NCBI GenBank assembly: GCA_026692865.1
Contig: JAPLNI010000030.1
Span: forward strand, 101,747-165,746
Direction: 5' to 3'
From: Planctomycetota bacterium
GTDB lineage: Bacteria > Planctomycetota > Planctomycetia > Pirellulales > Pirellulaceae
DNA length: 64,000 nucleotides
Positions 9,986 to 20,200 of the stretch are shown in pieces (within the stretch, counting starts at the first letter, position 1; every line of letters begins with the position of its first letter). The notes beneath the pieces are model-generated. The model had not been told where the DNA came from. It made no database searches and worked only from the letters and a program-made list of their open reading frames with translations. A program made the translations under genes and the position numbers.

Positions 9986-11275
9986 CTAATCGATTTTGTA
10001 ACACATGATTTTGTCTTGCTCTCGCAAGAACAATTTACCGTTGGCAATTGCAGGATAAGACCAAGACTCTTTTTCTTGGAAGGCCGGCTCAAAGGTTCGG
10101 ACAAGATCATACTTCTTGGGGCTCGCTTTGAGGATCGAGACCTTGCCATTTTGAAATCGAAATACAATATGTCCGTCTGCATAAGCGACGCTCGATTCGC
10201 CACTTCCCGCACCGCGCTGTGGGCCCCAAGCGATCTTGCCGGACTTCATTTCAACACAGATTGGCAATCCGCTTCCATTGCCATGTCCGCAATAGATATA
10301 GCCGTCAACTAGAACCATTCCGCCATGTTTGTTCTGAAGGGTTTTTGAAGGCAAGAAGTAGACTTCCTTCATTTGCACTTCGTCTTTTCCCTTCTTCGTC
10401 AGCTCTAGCAATGCTGACCCCGTATCATAACCAGTCGAACAGAAAATCTGATTCTCATCAACGATTACTGTTGGGATGTTCGCGGTCGTATTGCCAACAC
10501 CAGTGTATCGCCACAAAAGTTCTCCATCGCTTGCACGAACTCCAACCACTCCCTTTCCAACCAGTTGAACATACTGCTTCACTCCGCCACCATTGGAGAT
10601 CACGATCGAAGCATAGCCCGCGCCTTCGTTTAGCTTTTTAGTGTCGCTGCTAGTATCACCAAGCTTCGATGCCCAGACTTCATCGCCGGTTTGTTTGTCC
10701 AGTGCAACGATCAACCCGTCAGCTCCACCCGGGGTGCATAACACCAAACCACCATCGACTAATGGGGACTCGGAAAAGCCCCATCCACTCATCATTTTGC
10801 CATTCCACTGCTTAAAGTCTTTAGTCCAAACTAAATTTCCATTTGCACTCTCAAGGCAAGTAATGCTTCCCCCAGAACCGACCACATAGAGTTTGTCTCC
10901 GTCGACGGTTGGAGTGCTGCGTGAACCTTCGTAAGAGTGACGAGGTTTCCCGTTGCTTATCGAGGTTGACCACAGAACATTTCCTGTCCCCTCATCTATC
11001 GCGGAGACCGTTTGGCCATCCTTCAAATTGCCAGTCGTATAAACGCGACCATCGGCGATGGAAACACTTGCATAGCCACTACCAACGCCTTCAGCTGTCC
11101 AAAGAAGCTCAGGATCGTTCTCCGCGATCTTCGTCCACAGAGCCTTCTCGCCACTCTTTCCATCGCGATTGGCACCTCGAAATTGAGGCCATGACTCCGC
11201 GTAAACATTCTCCACAACGACCGAAGGTAGAACGCTCACAGCGAGCAAAAAAAGAAACTTGTGTGATTTTTTCAT
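9986..11275 (-). CDS. Exported PQQ-like beta-propeller protein
   Basis: The product has 429 residues and an N-terminal signal peptide (hydrophobic core LFLLAVSVLPSVVVENVYA). After WPQFRGANRDGKS, the planctomycete version of the first blade, come repeated blades of the type G-x-V-Y-x-x-x...A-x-D-x-x-T-G-x-x-(L/V)-W, for example VDGDKLYVVGSGGSITCLE and DKQTGDEVWASKLG. This is the PQQ_2 or BamB-like eight-bladed propeller. Such proteins in this phylum are exported and probably serve as binding scaffolds or quinoprotein-like enzymes. No clear catalytic or PQQ-ligating residues can be assigned by eye. The ATG start has no strong ribosome site. It lies just downstream of the acyltransferase gene on the same strand (36-bp gap), so co-transcription is possible. 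Confidence 0.85.
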   Translation of the reverse strand: MKKSHKFLFLLAVSVLPSVVVENVYAESWPQFRGANRDGKSGEKALWTKIAENDPELLWTAEGVGSGYASVSIADGRVYTTGNLKDGQTVSAIDEGTGNVLWSTSISNGKPRHSYEGSRSTPTVDGDKLYVVGSGGSITCLESANGNLVWTKDFKQWNGKMMSGWGFSESPLVDGGLVLCTPGGADGLIVALDKQTGDEVWASKLGDTSSDTKKLNEGAGYASIVISNGGGVKQYVQLVGKGVVGVRASDGELLWRYTGVGNTTANIPTVIVDENQIFCSTGYDTGSALLELTKKGKDEVQMKEVYFLPSKTLQNKHGGMVLVDGYIYCGHGNGSGLPICVEMKSGKIAWGPQRGAGSGESSVAYADGHIVFRFQNGKVSILKASPKKYDLVRTFEPAFQEKESWSYPAIANGKLFLREQDKIMCYKID

Positions 11276-11311
11276 GAAAGGAAGACCTTGGAAGAAGTGC
11301 CTGAAACCAAC

Positions 11312-12559
11312 TTAGATTCGAACGTAAATTTTTCTCTGATTCATCCAATAGAGTATCAGCCAAATGATAACGAATGTTATTGACCCAACAAAAACTGGAG
11401 TTGAATGAGGAAAGCGAGCTTCTGTCGCGTCCCACAAAGGCCCGAGCCATGCCGTTATTCGATCCTCCAGGAACACAGCCGTTGTGTGAGCCATGACATA
11501 CGCAACAATCGAATTCGATCCGATCACGACCAGAGGGAACGCCCAAGCCTGCCAACCCGCGAGATCAGAAACAAGATAAAAAAAGAGCAAAAATGCAAAG
11601 CACCAACCGCCACTCCACAGAACCCAAGTTGGAGTCCACAGTCGCTTGACGATCGGACATAGCTGGGCCCAATCAACACTCCAAGCAAGCCCCCAACACA
11701 CGACGATGGCTACTAAGAAACAAGTCACTTTGTTTCCTGTGCTCTTATCGGACCGAAGCCAATTGCCTGCAACCAAACCAAGTAACATGGTTGCGAGCGT
11801 GGGAATAAAACTCAGCGTCGCATAGCCTCCATCAGAATGCGAAAATGGTTTCTCGCGTGGAAAAAGATTCATCCACCAGCGGTCAAATGCCCAAGCTAGA
11901 TTCGAGTTCTTATTCCAGTGTGCCTCCAAACCTGAATGATGGTTAGGCCAATTGGAAGCAACGCCAACGGCAGCATAATCAAACGTTTCTGGAGGAGTAG
12001 GATATGCGGTGAATGCCACCCAATACCCAATCAACACAATGGCAATCGCAGCATAGGTCACCATCCTCGGAAGCATGGCAATTAAAAACAAAAATGGATA
12101 CCCAAGTCCAATTTGACAAAGCGTATCATCAAATCGAAATACAACGCGGTCGCTATCTAGACTTCGAAGCAAAACTCCTAGCGCGATGAGGATGAAGCTT
12201 CGACTGAGAGCGTGAAGAAACATCCGCCCCCATGATTGCCCCGTCGCGATCCGTTTTCTGATTGAGAATGCAAGAGCACAGCCGACAAGGAACGTAAAGC
12301 TGGGCTGAATGAGATCATGAAGCGAACAACCTTCCCACTCAACGTGCGTCGTGTTGAAGTGAATAAAACTCCAGAATCCGCGATGCAATTCGCTGAGACT
12401 GGTATCTAGTTTTCGATGTCGTGACAACGAATCAAGATGAACCATCTCCAGCAGCATCAGGAACATCACCAATCCACGATAGATATCGATGGAGGCGATG
12501 CGATTAGGGGCTGCTGTGGGATTGTCAGGAACAGTCTGGGTTTCAATCTTTTGCATCAT
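11312..12559 (-). CDS. Membrane acyltransferase-like protein (COG4299, DUF5009/HGSNAT-like)
   Basis: This is a 415-residue multi-pass membrane protein. The N-terminal signature RIASIDIYRGLVMFLMLLEM matches the DUF5009/COG4299 family, related to human heparan-alpha-glucosaminide N-acetyltransferase. About ten hydrophobic segments follow, and a conserved WEGCSLHDLIQPSFTFLVG stretch sits near residue 75. In this family acetyl groups are thought to be passed across the membrane to sugars, but the substrate here is unknown. ATG at 12559 is preferred over TTG at 12565. Either start lies inside the 3' end of msrA, giving an overlap of about 17 bp and suggesting translational coupling. The functional link to MsrA is unclear. 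Confidence 0.8.
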   Translation of the reverse strand: MMQKIETQTVPDNPTAAPNRIASIDIYRGLVMFLMLLEMVHLDSLSRHRKLDTSLSELHRGFWSFIHFNTTHVEWEGCSLHDLIQPSFTFLVGCALAFSIRKRIATGQSWGRMFLHALSRSFILIALGVLLRSLDSDRVVFRFDDTLCQIGLGYPFLFLIAMLPRMVTYAAIAIVLIGYWVAFTAYPTPPETFDYAAVGVASNWPNHHSGLEAHWNKNSNLAWAFDRWWMNLFPREKPFSHSDGGYATLSFIPTLATMLLGLVAGNWLRSDKSTGNKVTCFLVAIVVCWGLAWSVDWAQLCPIVKRLWTPTWVLWSGGWCFAFLLFFYLVSDLAGWQAWAFPLVVIGSNSIVAYVMAHTTAVFLEDRITAWLGPLWDATEARFPHSTPVFVGSITFVIIWLILYWMNQRKIYVRI

Positions 12560-13292
12560 CGCCAAACAGTTCTATAAACTTTCGAACCTTGGAAGCGACA
12601 ACACCTTGGCAATAGGGATTCCCTGGGTTATCGTTGAAGTAGTTTTGATGATAATCTTCAGCAGGATAAAAATTGATGAGAGGATCGATATCCGTGACGA
12701 TCTTTCCATTGAAGACTTTATCATCCAATTTCTTTCGCACGTCCTCTGCAGTTTTCTTTTGTTCCTCGTCCTGGTAAAACACGACCGAACGATACTGAGG
12801 CCCTGAATCTGCACCTTGACGGTTCTTCGTCGTAGGATCGTGCGTTTTGAAGAAAACGATGAGAAGCTTTTCAAACGAGACGATCGATGGGTCGTAAGTA
12901 ATTTGAATAACTTCGACGTGTCCAGTCTTTTTACCGCAAACCTGTTCGTAGGTTGGGTTCACCACATGTCCGCCGCTGTAACCGGAGACGACTTGATCTA
13001 CCCCTTTAAGTCTTTGAAAGACGGCTTCTGTACACCAAAAGCATCCACCACCAAATGTTGCCTGCTTCAATTTCTTGTCTCCTTGGGTTTCCGATGAAGG
13101 GGTAGATTCTGCTGCGATCAATTTGGTGTTCATCAAGGCATTACCAGCAGCAACCAGTCCAACTACCACGAACGGAAGCGAGCGTGCAAAAAAACTGATA
13201 AAGTTTCGCCGCTCGACCTGGGGGAGAGCCGACGCCGAATCCGGAAGGCTATCAGCAGATTTCGGTCTAAAAAACCTTTGAAACGCTTTCAT
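12543..13292 (-). CDS. msrA: Exported peptide-methionine (S)-S-oxide reductase MsrA
   Basis: MsrA reduces methionine-S-sulfoxide in proteins. The 249-residue product carries the catalytic GGGCFWCTEAVF motif with nucleophilic Cys84. It also has the MsrA signatures YSGGHVVNPTYEQVC and TGHVEVIQ, and a C-terminal NPYCQG whose Cys228 is a probable resolving cysteine. The first ~62 residues are an extension absent from cytosolic MsrA. They hold ERRNFISFF followed by a hydrophobic run (LPFVVVGLVAAGNAL), a twin-arginine-like export signal, so the enzyme probably works outside the cytoplasm. The ATG at 13292 is supported by this signal. The next gene starts within its 3' end. A divergent hydrolase gene begins about 200 bp away. 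Confidence 0.92.
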   Translation of the reverse strand: MKAFQRFFRPKSADSLPDSASALPQVERRNFISFFARSLPFVVVGLVAAGNALMNTKLIAAESTPSSETQGDKKLKQATFGGGCFWCTEAVFQRLKGVDQVVSGYSGGHVVNPTYEQVCGKKTGHVEVIQITYDPSIVSFEKLLIVFFKTHDPTTKNRQGADSGPQYRSVVFYQDEEQKKTAEDVRKKLDDKVFNGKIVTDIDPLINFYPAEDYHQNYFNDNPGNPYCQGVVASKVRKFIELFGDDAKD

Positions 13293-13497
13293 GAGGGAGA
13301 CTCTTTCTGGAGGAGGTGGGGTCTTCGCAGTTCAAAATGTCAGTGTTTTTCCCAATCTCAGGCGGAGCCTTATTATAGGCATTCAAACGAGAGTTTTGCA
13401 GCAGCCAATTTCTTGTTAAGCTTATTCTTGAGAAGTTCCTTGATAGAAACGAATACCATTGAGAAAGCCACTACAAGAGCAAGACATTAAAGGCTCT

Positions 13498-14265
13498 ATG
13501 CTGGTCCTGGGTACAGGCACCAGTGTGGGAGTTCCCGTCATCGGTTGCGGTTGCGACGTTTGTACGAGCACGAACCCTCGCAACAATCGCACCCGCTGCT
13601 CCGTGTTGTTCGGGCTTCCCAATGGAAATCTGCTGATAGACACGCCGCCCGATCTCCGAGTGCAGTTAGTTCGAGAACGAATCGGACGCGTCGATGCTGT
13701 CGCATTTACTCATGAGCATGCTGATCATTTGCATGGACTGGACGATTTGCGATTATTTCCATTTACGCTGGGGCATCCGGTTCCGTTGTACTGCGAAGCG
13801 AAGGTAGAAAATCGCATTCGCGCTGTCTTTGACTATGCGTTTTCAAGCACCGCGCCGACGCATCCTGGAGGTGCTCCGCAGCTTTCTTTGCAATCGATCG
13901 ACGAATTCCCTATTGAGATTCTTGGCACTACCATTACGCCCATTCGCCTGTTGCACGGGCCTAGGTTTCAAGTCCTGGGTTTCCGAGTTGGGAACGTTGC
14001 CTATTGCACCGATGTGAAATCCATACCGGACGATAGCATGGTGAAACTTCAAAATCTCGATACGCTGATTCTCGGAGCCTTAAGATATTCGGACCATCCC
14101 ACGCATATGTCGGTCGACGAGGCACTCGCGATGGTCGAATTGCTTCGACCGAAGATGACGTTTCTCACACACACCTCGCACGAATTGGAGTACGAGGCGA
14201 TGAACAGTCGATTGCCCGAGAATGTCAAATTGGCTTATGACGGCCAAAAAATTTCATTGAGCTAG
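13498..14265 (+). CDS. PhnP-like metallo-beta-lactamase-fold hydrolase
   Basis: Starting at the ATG, the protein has 255 residues. It opens with VLGTGTSVGVPVIGCGCDVC, whose three cysteines (17, 19 and 22) form the structural zinc site seen in PhnP-type cyclic phosphodiesterases. The core metal-binding motif THEHADHLHGLDDL places the HxHxDH at residues 72-77. Later histidines lie near RLLHGP and in LTHTSHELEY at the C-terminus. The substrate is probably a phosphodiester, but the exact role cannot be read from sequence, and no phosphonate genes are nearby. A TTG 39 bp upstream is an alternative start, but the ATG sits at the family's usual N-terminus. The stop codon overlaps the stop of the convergent gene within the palindrome CTAG. 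Confidence 0.85.
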   Translation: MLVLGTGTSVGVPVIGCGCDVCTSTNPRNNRTRCSVLFGLPNGNLLIDTPPDLRVQLVRERIGRVDAVAFTHEHADHLHGLDDLRLFPFTLGHPVPLYCEAKVENRIRAVFDYAFSSTAPTHPGGAPQLSLQSIDEFPIEILGTTITPIRLLHGPRFQVLGFRVGNVAYCTDVKSIPDDSMVKLQNLDTLILGALRYSDHPTHMSVDEALAMVELLRPKMTFLTHTSHELEYEAMNSRLPENVKLAYDGQKISLS

Positions 14266-14654
14266 TTTCCTGCGACGGCCTTATCAGCGCGAACGTAAGG
14301 ATTCACAATCGTGACTTGCTTTCCAACGGCTGTTGGAAACTCTTGCGCCGATTCGACAGGAACAGACCACTGCACGGGCGATTGCTTAGGGCGAATGTTG
14401 TAAGTTGGATTTCCACCTAGCAGCGATTGCGAGGCAAACGGGCTATCACCATACGGTCGCTCATAACGTCGTCCGTAATACACGGGCGGGAAAATCGAAA
14501 AATAGGGAGGTGTTGGTAGGCGGTATGAATAACCGTTGTTGTAGCCACTCATGAAAGTGCTACCAATAAATGGATCAAACGCTTTTGCTTCTTGGACGCT
14601 CGAAGAGACGCCAGCGCAGGCAACAATCGCAACCAGAACAAACCGACGAATCAT
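14262..14654 (-). CDS. Small exported Tyr/Pro-rich protein, unknown function
   Basis: The product has 130 residues. A clear signal peptide (MIRRFVLVAIVACAGVSSSV, cleavage near EAKA-FD) is followed by a Gly/Tyr/Asn/Pro-rich segment (FMSGYNNGYSYRLPTPPYF) and a less biased C-terminus ending VTIVNPYVRADKAVAGN. I recognise no domain. The composition suggests a short envelope or extracellular protein. It is convergent with the PhnP-like gene and shares its stop bases. Signal peptide and start are well supported; function is not. Confidence 0.65.
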   Translation of the reverse strand: MIRRFVLVAIVACAGVSSSVQEAKAFDPFIGSTFMSGYNNGYSYRLPTPPYFSIFPPVYYGRRYERPYGDSPFASQSLLGGNPTYNIRPKQSPVQWSVPVESAQEFPTAVGKQVTIVNPYVRADKAVAGN

Positions 14655-15335
14655 GATGAACCTCTTGAGAAATTTTCTTGGACGGAGGCCTGTTTTTTTG
14701 CAGCGAAAGCCACGTATCGCATTCCCCGTGCTAACTCCTTCTAGCTTAATCAGATGAGGATCAATTTCAATGAAAAGCCAACGCCGAATCGCAAAATTGT
14801 CTTCGATTTAATGACGTTGGGCCAAGGAAGCAGGCCTTCCCAGAGCGTCTTGCTTGCGTCTGATATCAAAAAATTTCGCAATTCTTTGGTCGCGATTAGC
14901 GAGGATATACGCGAATGAATCAACGGATTTAGATGTAATCGAACGTGTCCAATATCCATCGCATAACGAAGCGATGAACACATTTAAGCCATAGCTGGGA
15001 CACGGAAGGCACGGACCACACGGATTTCACGTGATTGTTCGATAACCGATCTGTAACACAAACGGTTACTAAAAATTGGATGAGCACAAAACCGTGGCGC
15101 TCATATTTGCGTGCAAAAGTAGTTTTGTTTTTCATTGCCCGCGAATAGCGCGGATCTACGCGAATGAATTAACAATTCTTGACGTAGTCGAAAGCGACTT
15201 TTATCCGGCATTTATCCGCGATCATTCGCGTGATTCGCGGGCAGAAAGATCGCGATTTTTGATATGCCCGGTGCGATGGCGCTGTGCCAAACAGCTTCGA
15301 TATTGTTTTGCAGAAGCAGGCCTCCCCAGGGCGAT
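14655..15335. repeat. Non-coding gap with degenerate repeats
   Basis: About 680 bp hold no convincing gene. Two related segments are visible. One near 14887-14945 and one near 15136-15195 share the core GGAT(A/C)TACGCGAATGAAT with flanking CGCGA-TAGCG and a later GTA-TCGAA. A second pair shares GAAGCAGGCCT(T/C)CCCAG(A/G)GCG (near 14830 and 15307). The middle contains short CACGGA and GGCACGGA runs and the inverted stretch ATCCGCGATCATTCGCGTGATTCGCG. This looks like decayed interspersed repeats. A small plus-strand frame at 15076-15426 has no protein-like features. Confidence 0.5.
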
Positions 15336-15710
15336 TTACTTTCGTTTAATATTGAACCACTTCCGGAATCGAGACCCGGGCTTGTTCGTGCTTATGAGAC
15401 CAAGCGGTGCAGGAGTTGCTAAGTGACCTACCGCGTGTGTCACTTGCTGATGACAACTAGTGCACAGGACTGGTGGTTTGGGGATTGGTCTGTTGCAGTA
15501 TGGACACTCAAATGCGGCGATCGGACGCCCGGCTGCTGCCCATAAGCCATTCACTTCTGTAGAGAGAACCCAATTGGAATCATCTTTGCGGATGAGTGTG
15601 TCTTCATGGATGACTCCGTCGCGGATCAGTTGCAGCAACTCTTTCGCACTAATTGGACCGCGATCGTCTGACTTTACCGAGGCGTCAATCCGGTAGAACC
15701 ACTGAGTCAT
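15336..15710 (-). CDS. GYF_2 (DUF4339) domain protein with zinc ribbon
   Basis: The 124-residue protein begins with WFYRIDASVKSDDRGPISAKELLQLI-type sequence and continues GVIHEDTLIRKDDSNWV. This is the GYF_2/DUF4339 module (W-Y, then G-P(I/L)-S, then D-T-x-V), which is thought to bind proline-rich peptides. Residues about 69-88 hold CPYC...CTSC, a four-cysteine zinc ribbon, and the end is basic (RFRKWFNIKRK). No membrane segment is evident, so it is probably cytoplasmic. The partner is unknown. The upstream oxidoreductase gene ends 68 bp away on the same strand. Confidence 0.75.
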   Translation of the reverse strand: MTQWFYRIDASVKSDDRGPISAKELLQLIRDGVIHEDTLIRKDDSNWVLSTEVNGLWAAAGRPIAAFECPYCNRPIPKPPVLCTSCHQQVTHAVGHLATPAPLGLISTNKPGSRFRKWFNIKRK

Positions 15711-15778
15711 TCCTTTGTCCTCTTATCAGCACAAATTCTACCTGCCATAGATACGCATCAAATCAGGATCAAACTGCA

Positions 15779-17131
15779 TTACGAGAACTTGTATTTCCCG
15801 GGTGTTCGGACATCAACTTCCGGTGCCGTTCCCCAGGCTAATTCCTTCGGTCCAAGTGTTTGTTCTGACTGCATTGCTTGCTCCCAAGTGACGGGTTTGC
15901 CTGAATAGCAAGCCTCACGTCCCATAATAGCCATGAGAGTACTTTTGCACATGTAGTCGCCATTGTTGAGGGGCTTACCATCGCGAATCGACTTGAACAG
16001 CGCAACGTGTTCTAGGTCGTACATGTTTGGTTTTTCTCCCACGCCTTCATAAGCGTACTTCCAAGGTCGCGCGCCTTTGATTTCGTGAGCGAGAAGTTTT
16101 GCACTGCCTTCTAAGCCATACACGTAGTCTTCGGTCTCGTTGAAACAGCCTTCCATTTGACGTGTCGCTGCGTAGGTTTTTGTTCCGTCGGCCCATTCAT
16201 AAACTACATAAAAATGGTCGTAGACATCTCCATACTCGGCACTTGTTCTTACTTGCCGACCTCCCATCCCATAGCATCGCACCGGGGGAACGTCGTGTCG
16301 AAGCCAAAGTGCTTTGTCGAGCGAGTGAATAAACTGCTCGACATAATGATCACCACTTAACCAACGATAGTACATCCAATTCAAGACTTGGTTGTGCATC
16401 GGTGTCCAGTCTGGTTCCGGGTTACGAATCCAAAGCGTCCCAGCCAAATAATTGCACTGCGAGTTTTGAATCTGTCCGATAGCACCATCAAAAATTCGGT
16501 CCATCGTGGCGCGAACTCCAAGGTCGTATCTCCAGCAAAGGCCTGAGACAAGCGATAGACCTTTCTTTTCTGCTAGACGCGAACTCTCGATGACGCTGCG
16601 AACACCAACGGGGTCCACAGCAACCGGCTTCTCACAAAAAATATGTTTTCCCGCAGCGACAGCGGCTGCCATCTGTGCAGGACGAAATCCAGGAGGCGTG
16701 CAAAGCAAAACAACATCGATGTCGGTATCGAGAACGCGTTGGCATGAATCCCAGCCAGTGAAGCAATTTTCCTCAGCCACTTCATATTGGTCTTTGAGAG
16801 TTCGCTTTAAAAGCTTCTTCCCCATATCGAGTCGATTCTCGAAAATTTCACCAATTGCCGTAAGCCTGCAGCCTGGGTCTGCTTGCATGGCATCGCCTGC
16901 TGCACCGTTACCACGTCCACCACAGCCAACCAAACCAACCTTAATTATGTCGCTGCCGGCAGCATGGGCACTTCGCGATAAAAACTCTTGAGTTGCGAGC
17001 GTTCCCAGACTCACGCTTGCGGCAGTCTTGCCAATAAATCCGCGTCGAGTGGTCGTGCGAGACTCGGGAATGAGCGAACCATTTTGATTGGTCGTAGAGA
17101 CATTTTGGCTGGTTACAACATCAACTGGCAT
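15779..17131 (-). CDS. Tat-exported Gfo/Idh/MocA family oxidoreductase
   Basis: From ATG 17131 the product has 450 residues. A twin-arginine signal (TTRRGFIGKTAASVSLGTLA) ends near SAHA. The Rossmann fold follows (VGLVGCGGRGNGAAGDAM), then FCEKPVAVDP, the EKP motif that includes the family's catalytic lysine, and LVSGLCWRYD. The C-terminal alpha/beta domain is of planctomycete type (GDHYVEQFIHSLDKALWL, MGGRQVRT). These enzymes act on sugars or cyclitols using tightly bound NAD(P), probably in the periplasm. The substrate is unknown. A TTG at 17218 is an alternative start, but it adds 29 residues before the Tat region. The gene follows the 2385-residue gene closely and may belong to the same transcript. 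Confidence 0.88.
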   Translation of the reverse strand: MPVDVVTSQNVSTTNQNGSLIPESRTTTRRGFIGKTAASVSLGTLATQEFLSRSAHAAGSDIIKVGLVGCGGRGNGAAGDAMQADPGCRLTAIGEIFENRLDMGKKLLKRTLKDQYEVAEENCFTGWDSCQRVLDTDIDVVLLCTPPGFRPAQMAAAVAAGKHIFCEKPVAVDPVGVRSVIESSRLAEKKGLSLVSGLCWRYDLGVRATMDRIFDGAIGQIQNSQCNYLAGTLWIRNPEPDWTPMHNQVLNWMYYRWLSGDHYVEQFIHSLDKALWLRHDVPPVRCYGMGGRQVRTSAEYGDVYDHFYVVYEWADGTKTYAATRQMEGCFNETEDYVYGLEGSAKLLAHEIKGARPWKYAYEGVGEKPNMYDLEHVALFKSIRDGKPLNNGDYMCKSTLMAIMGREACYSGKPVTWEQAMQSEQTLGPKELAWGTAPEVDVRTPGKYKFS

Positions 17132-17220
17132 TAGAGTGCTTTCAAAATCATAGGAGAGATGGTGTCGGTGGGCCGTCACGGCGGGATACTCGATTGTAAC
17201 AAAAATCGAGGGTCGCAAGT

Positions 17221-20200
17221 TTATTTTTTTGCGATCGATCTCGCTGCCACGTTACTCTCTTGAAACACATACTGCCTTAACGCAAGAATAAACGAAAACG
17301 CCAATAGAAGTGGTCCGCTCCAGACACGCATCCATCCCATATTTAAAGGTGCCGAATCAAAATTTATATCGCTCACAATTGAAACATCGAAAAGCATTAT
17401 CCACAGCAATATTCCGATCACTCCAAAGAGAAGCCAGGGGCGAATCCGCATGTGCTGGATCGCGACATCAAGGGCTTGATCAGCTCGCTTCCTCAACCCG
17501 GGAACGATCGAAAACATCATCAATAAAACTCCGGAAACTACGAAAAAGTAAGAGCCAGCGAGTCGAGATGACTCCGTTGCAACGCGGCTTGATAGTTCAA
17601 CACGCAGCTCGCCTTTATCAGAAGAATTCAAGACAAACGTGGGATTTCTCTTCGAGAGCATCGCTTCAGGAGAACAGTTAGCATCCAGGATATTCGATGA
17701 GTATATCATCGACGGATCACGCCGCCATTGAACGGCTGATTTGTCGCGTACAGCGAGCCAATCATCTACGGTTTTCGTCAGAGCGCTGTCGATGGTTGGG
17801 AAAAGCAGATCGCACGCAAACGCTTGCCATCCCACCCACCAACGATCACGCTGAGGCAGAGTTGAATCGAGTGCGGTACTGGATGCTGTGTCGGAACAAG
17901 TTGCAAAGAGACTCAGCATCGATTCGTTCAACTTCTCGTGCGATAAACTCGTCCACTCGACTTGTCTCAGCTTGTTATCTTGGTCAAGAAAAATCGGATC
18001 GACTTCTACGAATATTTTGGATGCTTTAGGTTCGTCCAAATACGGGAGGTTGATTGCGTGTGAGAGTCCATCGCTCTTCGGTTGTTGAATCGGTACCGCG
18101 AATGCAACTCGGATGAACTGCGGAAGAACCGATGAATGGAGCTGAATTTCCGCGGACGATATGGTTTTCTCGGACTCATTGGGCTTCGCTATAAACGGAC
18201 ACGAAACACCGTTTACGCTGGCTGATAGAAGCCGCATACTGCTTGGGAACTTAAGCGACGAAACTGATACGCCTTTGGGTTCGAGAATGAAAAATGATTC
18301 TAGCTGCGCTGCATCTGCACCTTGCGATTGAATTCGATGCACACTCAAGGAAACGGCAGACAAAGCAACTGTTCCTTTTAGCAAATTCAGTTGTACATCG
18401 GGTTGTTGCGAAAACGGAACAAACCAAGCAAACTCATTGGCGGGTGACGGTAACTCTTTCAAGCTCTCTGGAACTTGTTTTGAACTCCGAACCCCTGAGG
18501 TCGTCCAAGATAATTTTCTTCCGTTGACTGTTTTCGGAACCGCTATCCATTGATCAACCAAAGGTCCATTCAATAAGCGAACACTTGGTACAGATAAGCC
18601 AGTCGTTGATTGGTCGCTGTCAAGTTGGTACTCGATTGAGAAAGAAAATGGTTCTTTCGAATTCATCGTAACTTCCGAGTTGGGATTTCGTTTGGGAGAA
18701 ACCAAGAGCAATCGTCTCCCCGGTTCGGGTGAGTCAAACTGTGTGAGTGTACTTTCACTTATAAGCGAAGGAACTATCTCAGTGGGGACGTCAAATAGGA
18801 GTCCGCCAATCTTGCTTTCGCCTCGGCTTACCGAACCAATTAGTCGGTACTTCCACGCGCTACCTTCGAAAGCCAACACAGAGACCGAGTGGCCTCGGAT
18901 GTCATCCATCGATGGTCTTATGCGGTATTGCATTGTCAGTGGTGATTTGCGATTGGCCTGTTGCAAGTCATCTGACGATTCAGTAACAAGCAAATCCGCA
19001 TCCCACAAGTGTTCGTGGATCCCATCCACCGAGAAGTTGTTCTCTCCCAAGGTTTCAGATGATTGATCGTTTTTAAAAAGTTGGAATGGAAGTGCTGAGG
19101 CGACCGAAGGAGTTAAACTCGGCGGTTGCTTCTGACTAGATACTTCGTCTTCAATTTTCGGTTGGGTTGCCATAGGCATGAGTGTTGAAGATAGATTGAA
19201 TCCCTCGGTTCCCTGAAACTCAATCGGTAAATCAAGCAGACGCGAGGCAGATACATGAAGCGATGTTGTACTTGCGTTCCGTACGGCAACCGACGGAAGT
19301 CGCCTCCATTGGTTTCCCCTGGAGTAAATCTGCTTGTATCGGACTTTGAATCGCTTCGATTCATATCTCGACGTATTCGCGAACACTTGGACTTGGCTTG
19401 TACCATCGTCGAGGATCGATTCGGCAAATGGTATCTCATTGCCATCACTTTGAATTGACTGTACACGAGTCGCAGCGCTAGTGAGCAGTACAAAATCGGA
19501 CATCGCTCGACCCATCACTTCGAACTGGAACTCCGTAACTCCGGAAACAGAATCCGAGCCAAATTCAAGGCTGCTTTTCACATCGACAGAAGGTTGCGAG
19601 GTTTTTGAGGTTGGTTGAATTGAAAGTGTTGCCGAAAGGTCCTGAGTCCTGAAGGCTTGGATGGTTTCTTTATCGGTGCTCGTCCACAGAAACGGAGACT
19701 TAGGGGCGAACGGTAACCAACCGCCATTTCGATTAATGTCCCATCGAGAATCGCTACTTTGCGAGATCGCAACCGAACGCGCATCAACAATCGTGTCACT
19801 GAGTTCTATTGCAGGGAGGCTGATCATCGGCGATTTTGCATCGTGGCTTCTGTGAAGAAATAAGCGTAACTGCCGACGAGAGGCATCAGAAACATCTTTC
19901 CATTGAACGCGAAATCGCTTCTTTAAGTTGGTGCTTCCCGCCAGAACATCGATTACTTTTCCATCACCCCAATCGAAGCCAATTGGCTCCCATTGGCGCT
20001 CGCATTCAACGTCGAAATAGTTCTGTTCCGTCGACGGTCCTGGGCAAGTAACAACACATTTTGCGACAGAATGATTGGAAGATATCGACCATTCTAGATC
20101 GACGTTTGCTCTGACCGTAGTTGTTGTGAGCCTCGGTTGCCCCTGCCGCCATCGGACTATGATTTCGTTTCGTTTCCCAAGTGCGATTGTATAGCGACCG

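Noticed and set aside
15093..15110. Candidate sigma-54 promoter (TGGCGC...TTGCG)
   Set aside because: The spacing between the GG and GC elements is one base too long, and it does not precede a credible gene.
15076..15426. Plus-strand frame of 116 codons
   Set aside because: It crosses decayed repeats and overlaps the GYF_2-type gene on the other strand. It has no recognisable protein pattern.
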